Positions 58,901 to 64,000 of a stretch of 64,000 nt of DNA are shown in pieces. Positions within the stretch are counted from its first letter, which is position 1. Each line of letters starts with the position of its first letter. A program made the translations under genes and the position numbers. Source of the DNA: Pithys albifrons albifrons (lineage: Eukaryota > Chordata > Aves > Passeriformes > Thamnophilidae). The notes beneath the pieces were generated by a model, which saw only the letters and a list, made by a program, of their open reading frames with translations, searched no databases and was not told where the DNA came from. Location of the stretch: positions 18,743,066 through 18,807,065 of the forward strand of contig NC_092467.1 in NCBI RefSeq assembly GCF_047495875.1, in the 5' to 3' direction.

Positions 58901-60683
58901 CACAGCAACAGGCACTTGTGGGGAAAGATCACCATTCTCCCTGTGATTCAAGTAGTAACCCCCAAAGACTGGGGGAGAGCTAGAGCTGATCACCTTCAAA
59001 GAGAAACTGCTAGAATTTAATGAGTGTAAAGTCTCTTTCTCCTATCCTTTTTTCAGCAATGGCTGAAGTATTTTGGCTGAAGCTTTCAAGTAAATGAGGA
59101 AAATAAGGATTGATGAAGGAAACTGCTACTAAAAAACCTAAACCCAGAGTTTAAATTTTACAATATAAAAGTAAACTGCAGACAGTTTTATGGTGGGAAG
59201 GATATTTCAATCTTAATTTACAGGCAATGCTATTGGCACCATACAAATAATGCTTTTTAACTGAAGACAGTCTATAATTCCTGTTAAATAGAACTTACTG
59301 TAACAGACAAAAATAGAGCTAAAATTTGTCTGTTGAGCTTTGCTGTGAGTCAGAAGATTGCCACATTCTTTTATGTGATGTTTTGATGCTTGACTTGCTT
59401 AATAGCAAAACCTACAGGTGCTCTGATTTCAGCATACAGGGTCAGTCATGGCTGAAGATAGTAGGGGATTATAGAAGCTTTCACAGGACTCAGGGGCAAA
59501 AACAATCCTTACTTTGTGCATTACTCAGTACATATCTGGCATATAAATGTTAATTGATTATACACTAGATTTAATGTAGACAAAATGTGACCTCTGATGT
59601 TTCTGGGTGAAATGCTTCTATTTTCTCGAACAAATTCCTTGGAAACTGTACAGGTGCACACTGTGTCCTATGTATTATCCACGTTTGCCAGCTGTAGAAC
59701 TTATCTTGACAAGACAGTAACTATACTTCATTAGCTCCCTCTTGGTAACATTCTCACAATGAAGCATCTGACACTAAATGCTCAAAAATGTCTTTAAATT
59801 CATAGCAAGATCAAATACTGAAAATAACAATGAGAGCAGAGTGTGAATCATGGGCCTCGTTTGCTGTAGTTTATTTTTGTGCTGCTTGAGTGTCACCAAC
59901 CAGTGGCATTTGGTGACCTCACTGCAAGGTGATCAAAGTCAGTGCTTGTTAAAGAAGGATCCGTGGGCTGTGAGCCTGAAGACCAGTTTTGGAAATGAGT
60001 GCTTCACTATATGATCTCAGCAGAGCACAATAGCCGTGCCCTGAAGCAAAAGTTGTTGTACAGCTTGAACCTCATCAGCCTTAGCTCATGGATGCACATA
60101 GTTTATCACCATCTTTGGGTTTCTGGAACGTGTGGAAGAAGCACATAGGCACATCATTTTAATTTTCCATTTTCATTTAAAATTTCTCAGTAATTCTCCA
60201 TCTGAATTGAAATGCTAGCAAAAGTGTACATTATTTGTAATTCATTACAGTTGGGATATGTGTATGTAGCAACCCCAAAAACAAAATTTAAAACAAACCA
60301 AGACATTGATTTGGAATTCTTAGTGGATGAAGAGTTTTTTGCTTTCCTACTTGACTGAAAGACCAAGACTTGAAAACTAAACGAAATTCTCAACATTGTC
60401 TTGCTTTTTTCTTCTTCAACCAGGGCCTACCCAGGGCTTTATCCCATGTTATGAGACTGGTTATGTGTTATGAAATAGCTGTCCTCAAGGAAAGTGTGAT
60501 TAAAAGAAAAAGAAGACACGAAACTGCTTCTGTTTGATGAGCAAACAACACTGCTGAAACTAACTGCTTGTTTGGTTTTTGTGTTCTATATCCTCAGATG
60601 GCAGTGAACCCGCAGAGAACAAGGGCAGTGAAAGTTCATCCCTTTCATCTATGGAAGAAGGGGAAATTCGGGACAGTTCATGA
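28849..60683 (+). CDS. ZNHIT6: ZNHIT6 (BCD1), box C/D snoRNP assembly factor, complete, ten coding exons
   Basis: Nuclear protein needed for assembly and accumulation of box C/D snoRNPs, acting with the R2TP/RUVBL and NUFIP machinery (established for the family). Exons of 74, 66, 107, 86, 104, 69, 81, 81, 125 and 86 bp join in frame to 879 bp, 292 residues. The HIT zinc finger has ligands C26, C29, C38, C41, C46, C50, H54 and C60. The C-terminal half holds the conserved blocks [29 protein letters not shown] and IIEYPTL, and the tail is acidic and serine-rich. The chosen ATG sits in a strong context (GCGGCCATGG). An alternative ATG at 28909 would start MSLYRCETC. Mammalian ZNHIT6 is about 470 residues because of a long acidic N-terminal region that I do not find here. 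Confidence 0.94.
28923..30088 (+). other. ZNHIT6: ZNHIT6 intron 1
   Basis: 1.17 kb; the first 200 bp belong to the CpG island, the rest is AT-rich. Nothing else recognised. Confidence 0.7.
30089..30154 (+). CDS. ZNHIT6: ZNHIT6 exon 2, first half of HIT finger (66 bp)
   Basis: Residues 25-46, with CETC, CPRC and the fifth ligand cysteine. Acceptor ttcag, donor gtatct, phase 2 in and out. Confidence 0.95.
30240..30346 (+). CDS. ZNHIT6: ZNHIT6 exon 3, second half of HIT finger (107 bp)
   Basis: Residues 47-82, starting [17 protein letters not shown] with C50, H54 and C60, then [17 protein letters not shown]. Acceptor ttcag after an 85-bp intron, donor gtaaga, phase 1 out. Confidence 0.95.
30433..30518 (+). 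CDS. ZNHIT6: ZNHIT6 exon 4 (86 bp)
   Basis: Residues 83-111, starting [18 protein letters not shown]. Acceptor ttcag, donor gtaagt, phase 0 out. Confidence 0.94.
31673..31776 (+). CDS. ZNHIT6: ZNHIT6 exon 5 (104 bp)
   Basis: Residues 112-145 and two bases of 146: [19 protein letters not shown] followed by [15 protein letters not shown]. The GFTKR-EN-T block is the family hallmark here. Acceptor tacag after a T-run, donor gtgagt. Confidence 0.94.
31777..39933 (+). other. ZNHIT6: ZNHIT6 intron 5 (8.2 kb)
   Basis: AT-rich with a GC-richer patch at about 33720-34170 that I could not assign, and a probable LTR relic at 36350-36730. No missed coding exon is needed, because exons 5 and 6 join in frame. 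Confidence 0.7.
36350..36730. mobile_element. Probable endogenous-retrovirus LTR relic
   Basis: A block that looks unlike its surroundings. It contains CTCCTCTATATAACATGC near 36473 (TATA-like), a CTATTGGTCAGTAGTTCAC stretch near 36497, and GGTATCCGAAAACCCATGG near 36667. The feel is that of a bird ERV LTR, by recollection only. I see no terminal TG..CA or target duplication, and the orientation is uncertain. Confidence 0.45.
39934..40002 (+). CDS. ZNHIT6: ZNHIT6 exon 6 (69 bp)
   Basis: Residues 146-168 and two bases of 169: [19 protein letters not shown] then YTLK. The YWH-KL-FP block is conserved in the family. Acceptor ttcag; donor GT at 40003 in the context AAAAGG/GTACAG. Confidence 0.9.
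40778..40858 (+). CDS. ZNHIT6: ZNHIT6 exon 7 (81 bp)
   Basis: Residues 169-195, starting [18 protein letters not shown], then VESDPVVCQ. Codon 169 is GGG (Gly) across the junction, where the mammalian protein has Arg as I recall. The acceptor gaaag lacks a good polypyrimidine tract right next to the AG. Donor gtgtgt. Confidence 0.9.
41373..41453 (+). CDS. ZNHIT6: ZNHIT6 exon 8 (81 bp)
   Basis: Residues 196-222, starting [18 protein letters not shown], then IENRNRNSV. Acceptor tccag, donor gtaagg, phase 2 in and out. Confidence 0.94.
42540..42750 (+). mobile_element. CR1 LINE fragment, reverse-transcriptase part of ORF2
   Basis: The translation contains [18 protein letters not shown], followed by [12 protein letters not shown] and, after a stop, a [14 protein letters not shown] block. 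This is the CR1 ORF2 segment leading into the RT domain. It is an internal piece: both the 5' part and the rest of the RT are missing, and it stops exactly where an LTR begins. Confidence 0.8.
42752..43165 (+). mobile_element. Degraded solo LTR of an avian endogenous retrovirus
   Basis: Starts TGTTGTGGTTTAGCCCAGCA, followed by AGAGAATCAGAAAAG near 42832, GAGATAAAGACAGTTCAAT near 42869, CCCTTTGGCCAGTTGGG near 43045, and CAGCTGTCCCTGCTGTGTC near 43064. I recognise this order from neoavian LTR families. The 3' end has decayed near 43165 and no CA terminus or internal retroviral region follows, so it is a truncated solo LTR with no coding capacity. Confidence 0.72.
47561..47612 (+). repeat. 26-bp tandem duplication in ZNHIT6 intron 8
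   Basis: Two adjacent 26-bp copies beginning CTGTTCAAGGGGAAA and ending GAATTTGGT, differing at one base (T/A at the 16th position). Confidence 0.9.
56207..56331 (+). CDS. ZNHIT6: ZNHIT6 exon 9 (125 bp)
   Basis: Residues 223-264: [31 protein letters not shown] and NDMVILGQ. Acceptor tttaag, donor gtgagc, phase 1 out. This is the most conserved C-terminal block. Confidence 0.95.
56332..60597 (+). other. ZNHIT6: ZNHIT6 intron 9 (4.3 kb)
   Basis: AT-rich with a somewhat GC-richer stretch at about 58450-58800. No repeat family or RNA gene recognised. Confidence 0.7.
60598..60683 (+). CDS. ZNHIT6: ZNHIT6 last coding exon with stop (86 bp)
   Basis: Residues 265-292, [18 protein letters not shown] followed by [10 protein letters not shown], then TGA at 60681-60683. 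An acidic, serine-rich disordered tail with plausible CK2-type sites (inference). Acceptor ctcag. Confidence 0.92.
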
Positions 60684-60735
60684 CGGTTCTTTGAGAGAAG
60701 AGGGTGGAATAGCTTTTTGGTTTTTTAATTATTGA

Positions 60736-60741
60736 ATTAAA
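60736..60741 (+). promoter_or_regulatory. Candidate ZNHIT6 poly(A) signal (ATTAAA)
   Basis: The common variant hexamer ATTAAA, 53 bp after the stop, followed by T-rich sequence and a GTTTGGTT stretch. It would give a very short 3' UTR; no canonical AATAAA is seen nearby. Confidence 0.45.
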
Positions 60742-61047
60742 TGATTTTTATATAACTGAGTTCCTAGATGTTTGGTTTAACTTTCTTCAGTAAAGGCAAC
60801 ACTCCCAAAGTGCCTCCCTACTTTTGGATTTAGTAATGCAAATTTAGGGATGTAGATAAAGGGATGAGGAATTGCTGGTTCTAGAAAAAAATTATATTCT
60901 TGTTTAATTGCAGCCTTTTATTGCACTATTGTTTTTCCTTTTCCCCTAAGGAGTTCAGTGTCTGATTTCTAGGTTTAAAAATCTGATTGCATATTTGTAT
61001 TTTTATGTGGATTTGAGTCTTAATGCTTAAACTTACTTAAAAAAATG

Positions 61048-61088
61048 AAATTAATTCTAATGGAACTGATGTTCCATTAGATTAATTT
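61048..61088. repeat. Near-perfect inverted repeat, arms about 18 bp
   Basis: Left arm 61048-61066 and right arm 61071-61088 pair with a single bulged T around a TGAT loop; the arm core is CTAATGGAAC. It lies about 370 bp after the ZNHIT6 stop. Confidence 0.9.
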
Positions 61089-61212
61089 TTTTAGGGTATT
61101 TCTGTGTAACACTGACCTGCTGAACATGGTCTTACATTACTTTTGACTATAATCTTCTCTGGTGACATTGGGTGCTCAGTGCAATACTTCTTGGGTTTTT
61201 TCCCTTGCTTGG

Positions 61213-61235
61213 TTGCATTAGTGGCACTAATGCAA
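61213..61235. repeat. Perfect 11-bp palindrome with 1-bp centre
   Basis: TTGCATTAGTG, then G, then CACTAATGCAA. The right arm runs into ATGCAAAT at 61230-61237, a perfect octamer (POU-factor) motif, and the left arm begins with the partial complement. Confidence 0.92.
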
Positions 61236-62728
61236 ATACACTGGACTTCAAAATAATGCCTGTGTTATGCACCTCGTTCCTAGTATACCTGCTGAAGTTA
61301 GGTATTGTAAATACTTACTAGCATATCTACTCAATTTACCTACTTTAAAACAAATACTGTAAACAAAAATTGCAAAGGGAAAAAGAATTCCTGTACTGTA
61401 TTGTGTGCTGACAATAGAAGTTTGTGGTTAACTTCTGAGAAGATTTCTAGATCACAGAGCACTTACCCTGTATCCAGGTCCCCTGTGCCTATGGAGTCTG
61501 TTGGCGGGTAAGAACAGCACATGCCACAAGCAGTGTGAGACAGAGGAGCCCCTGTCCCCCCTTGCACCAGGGCATTCTCATAACTCTGCATCCACATGTG
61601 GGTTAGTTTGTAAGGGTCTAGCCAAGTCAGTGTTTGGAAACTCTTCAGGACATTATCCCTCTGTAAACAGCTCTGTAAGGTTGATGCTGCCTTTGTTATT
61701 ACCCCACTCTCTGTCTTGTGCTTGAGATTGGCACATTTGTGACTGAAGTTGATGTCCTGGCCTGCGTGTTCAATTGGCAAGAAAATGGTATTTCTGTTGT
61801 AAGTGCTTTTTCCTGCCAGTGTAGTTAGAAATACATCAGAAAGCAAGGAAGGAACCTGTGGAGGTAACAGGAGGCTGTGGGAGCAACACAGGAGAGGGCT
61901 CAGGCTTCCGGACTGTTTGGGCTTCAGGGCCCCAGGCTGCTGCGTCCTCACCAGTTGTGCTGCATGGAGAGGATCGTTGGGATGTTCAAAGTTTTAGAAG
62001 TTTGAGGCTTTTAACTTGTAAAGAAATTGTCTTTAAAAGATTGTTCGCCAGGACATCTCACTGCTGAAGTTTGGACAGACTGCCAGACCTTTGCAGTCAC
62101 ACACTGCTCTCACAGTGGTATTGCATGTCCTTTCCCTTGTGTGTTTTGCAAACCCTGGTAAAACAGGGAAGTTTTTCTTCTTGCCTGGCAGTAGCCACCT
62201 GTGCTCTATTTTCCTTTTTAGTCATTGTTGGTCATCTGCCCACTTCTTGTTTCAATGTTTGCTTTTTTAACCCTTTTTAAAAGACTAACATTCCTAGCTG
62301 TAGGTGCTGCTCTCGTATTTTTTAAGTTCAGTGAAAGTGAATAAGCTTTTCCTAATCAGTGATTGCTGCACACTGACTTCATAGCCACAAATTACTTTAA
62401 ACCAGTCTTGAACTCATTCATAGTAATACCAGTAAAAGAGCAGAACAGCAGAACTGCCACAGTTCATTTGCCAGAAAATGTTTCATCTGGAGTAAAAGCA
62501 TGGCATTTTTGTTGGATTCATAGCACAGTGGAAATGAGAGTGCTGCAAATGTTAGTGTTGATCTGCATGTGTGTGTGATTAGTCTTTGGCTGAGGAACGC
62601 AGATTTGTAATTTGCATTACTTTCCTATGCCCTTGGGGGTTTTCATGAATTGTACAAAAGGGTTTGCCTCTGAGTTTTTTTTCTTATATAAATCTAGCTT
62701 CCTTGTGAGTCAAAACACAACATAATTT

Positions 62729-62736
62729 ATTTTTAA
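62729..62736. repeat. Target-site duplication, left copy
   Basis: ATTTTTAA, identical to 63041-63048. The two copies bracket the 5S-headed element exactly at its ends. Confidence 0.55.
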
Positions 62737-62756
62737 GTGTGTGTGTGTGGCTCAGC

Positions 62757-62932
62757 TTCGCGAACGAAAATTTGGGAAGGGCTGTCCCACCACATGGGTG
62801 TGCCCTTCCAGCCTGCGCAGTGGATTTTAGGTGAGGCTCAGCGTGCGCAGAACTGGCCCCACCGTTTCAGTCCTGAGGTTCATCTGCCAAGGCCGAGCGA
62901 GCTTGGACAGTGACAGTGAAGTCCTCAGGACT
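62757..62932 (-). ncRNA. Stem-loop-rich body of the 5S-headed element (possible Pol III RNA)
   Basis: Three perfect inverted pairs lie in succession: GGAAGGGC/GCCCTTCC (62775-62782 with 62802-62809), CTGCGCA/TGCGCAG (62813-62819 with 62844-62850) and AGTCCTGAGG/CCTCAGGACT (62869-62878 with 62923-62932). The last encloses CCAAG/CTTGG. The first TTTT on the minus strand downstream of the 5S promoter is at 62770-62767, a Pol III stop. Just beyond it is the palindrome TTCGCGAA (62757-62764). Whether it is transcribed is unknown. Confidence 0.45.
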
Positions 62933-62936
62933 AGAA

Positions 62937-63040
62937 CCTACAGCACCCGGCATTTTCCAGGAGGTCTCCCATCCAAGTACTAATCCGGGGCTGACCCTGC
63001 TTAGCTTCCGAGATCTGACGGGATCGGATGTCAGGGAGGC
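62937..63040 (-). pseudogene. 5S rRNA-like segment
   Basis: On the minus strand the A-box AAGCTAAGCAGGGTC is perfect and the C-box reads TTGGATGGGAGACCTCCTGG, one change from the usual form. The end CGGGTGCTGTAGG is also 5S. About 13 nt near the 5' end are missing and the intermediate element (CAGCCCCGG region) has drifted, so it cannot encode a functional 5S rRNA. Confidence 0.85.
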
Positions 63041-63048
63041 ATTTTTAA
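63041..63048. repeat. Target-site duplication, right copy
   Basis: ATTTTTAA directly abutting the 5S 5' end, matching the left copy at 62729. The site is AT-rich, so chance similarity is not excluded. Confidence 0.55.
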
Positions 63049-64000
63049 ATGAAGATGCTGTTAAATCTTCAGCTTTAAATCCTTCTCTGCCTTAAAGAAG
63101 GCTTTAAAAAATTGCTAAGGAGCATTCCTGTGGTGGTTACTAGAACTGAAATTTCCTAGACAAATTTAAGAATCATCTTTCAGAGTTCAATGAAATTGAG
63201 AGCCTTAGTAGCATTTGCCATTCATTTCTATGTTACTGTATACCTATTTTTACAGTTACACTAGTCTAAACAGTGGTGATTCATCAAATAGAAATCCAGG
63301 TGCAATTCAAATATTTTATTCAGTTTTGATAAGCTTTTTCAATTTTTCTTTATAATAAGGAATCAAAATTAGGGTCTCTGGCTAAAAACCACAGCAATAG
63401 CACTGTTGTAGGAACTGCAGCGGTGGTTAATTCGTCATTATAGTGTTACTGGTTTAATCAAAGTTTATGCACCCTTTGGCTGGGCAGATGTTTTTAACAC
63501 TTTCATAGGCTGATAAGGAAAGTTTTTAGTTTGTTTCTGAGTGACTTAACCTTGAACAAGCACCTTGTAAAAAGCTGAAGAGAGAAAAAGCATCTCCTGT
63601 AGTTTTAAATTTCTGGTCAAGCAATTTAGTACATGGAGCCAAGGCTACCTGGAAGACTTCACTTCTGTCCATTTTGAAAACATACTATTGTAATCATATT
63701 CTACAAGGCTCCCCACAGGACTCTGCTGTGATTCAGAACAGATCATGTCTGTGAATGAAAACTGTGCGATGTTGTTTTAACCTTCATCATTCAACACCAG
63801 CTTGCATTGAGTGTTTGATTTTATGCCTAGTATGCTTATTTATTTTCCTCTATAAACTACTTGTCACAGAACGAACAAGCTATTTGTGTGTAGGTTGTTC
63901 AGAACATTTCTTTTAATGTTTAAACTTTTCAGGTTTCAGACCCTGAACCCTCACAGCTTGTGCTGAAGGACCATCAGCTTACAAAGAGTAAGGCTCTTAT
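63049..64000. other. Intergenic DNA at the window end
   Basis: AT-rich; no exon, repeat family or RNA gene recognised. In mammals the next gene past ZNHIT6 is CCN1, which is not reached here. Confidence 0.6.

Larger units (their letters stand above)
60765..62728. other. Downstream flank of ZNHIT6
   Basis: No gene recognised. It holds two palindromes (listed separately). Open frames of up to 162 codons on both strands at 61463-61997 overlap one another and resemble nothing known. Confidence 0.6.
62737..63040 (-). mobile_element. 5S-rRNA-headed SINE-like retroposon
   Basis: Read on the minus strand, it starts GCCT at 63040 like a 5S gene and continues as a 5S-like segment to about 62937. A structured GC-rich body of about 170 bp follows, then a CA-repeat tail (GTGTGTGTG on the + strand) at 62737-62749. 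It is flanked by 8-bp direct repeats. Intact 5S internal promoter blocks, a non-5S body, a simple-repeat tail and target duplications are the anatomy of a 5S-derived SINE (SINE3 class). I do not recognise the body as a named family. An alternative is a 5S pseudogene inserted beside unrelated DNA. Confidence 0.65.

Noticed and set aside
61463..61951. 162-codon frame on the minus strand downstream of ZNHIT6
   Set aside because: No recognisable domain or splice context, and it overlaps equally open frames on the other strand; chance length.

Overview
The window is vertebrate nuclear DNA, almost certainly from a bird. It holds the 3' part of one collagen gene and all of a second gene, both on the + strand, tail to head. 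The first is the last 24 coding exons of COL24A1 (fibrillar collagen alpha-1(XXIV)), 13-26638. The second is ZNHIT6 (BCD1, a box C/D snoRNP assembly factor), ten coding exons from 28849 to 60683. The same two neighbours lie next to each other in the same order in mammals, which supports both names. The bird call rests on CR1 LINE 3' ends with the typical ATTCTGTGAT-type tail, on a degraded LTR of a kind known from neoavian genomes, and on compact collagen introns. I cannot name the species.

Region 1 (1-26638): 19 exons encode an almost unbroken Gly-X-Y helix (415 residues, mostly 54- or 108-bp exons, all phase 0). One exon is 57 bp and carries a helix imperfection. Five exons follow, encoding the C-terminal non-collagenous and C-propeptide part (235 residues, eight cysteines, the Ca-site signature and one N-glycosylation sequon). 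Introns hold two CR1 remnants and otherwise AT-rich DNA.

Region 2 (26639-28848): the COL24A1 3' UTR, with candidate poly(A) signals at 26855, 27900 and 27972, then a short spacer and a sharp CpG island that is the ZNHIT6 promoter. The island carries a perfect 4 x 20 bp tandem repeat about 170 bp before the start codon.

Region 3 (28849-60683): ZNHIT6. The deduced protein is 292 residues, with a complete HIT zinc finger at residues 26-60 almost at the N-terminus. It lacks the long acidic N-terminal region of the mammalian protein. Large introns (8.2, 14.8 and 4.3 kb) contain a CR1 reverse-transcriptase fragment abutted by a degraded LTR, and a second probable LTR.

Region 4 (60684-64000): the ZNHIT6 3' end and downstream DNA, with two palindromes. 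It also holds the most unusual element of the window: a minus-strand, 5S-rRNA-headed retroposon of about 304 bp (62737-63040). It has an intact 5S A-box and C-box, three stem-loops in its body, a TTTT Pol III stop and an apparent 8-bp target-site duplication. SINEs are scarce in birds, so this is the best candidate for something undescribed.

The two genes have no obvious joint function. COL24A1 encodes a secreted matrix collagen, ZNHIT6 a nuclear housekeeping factor; they are neighbours by conserved synteny.
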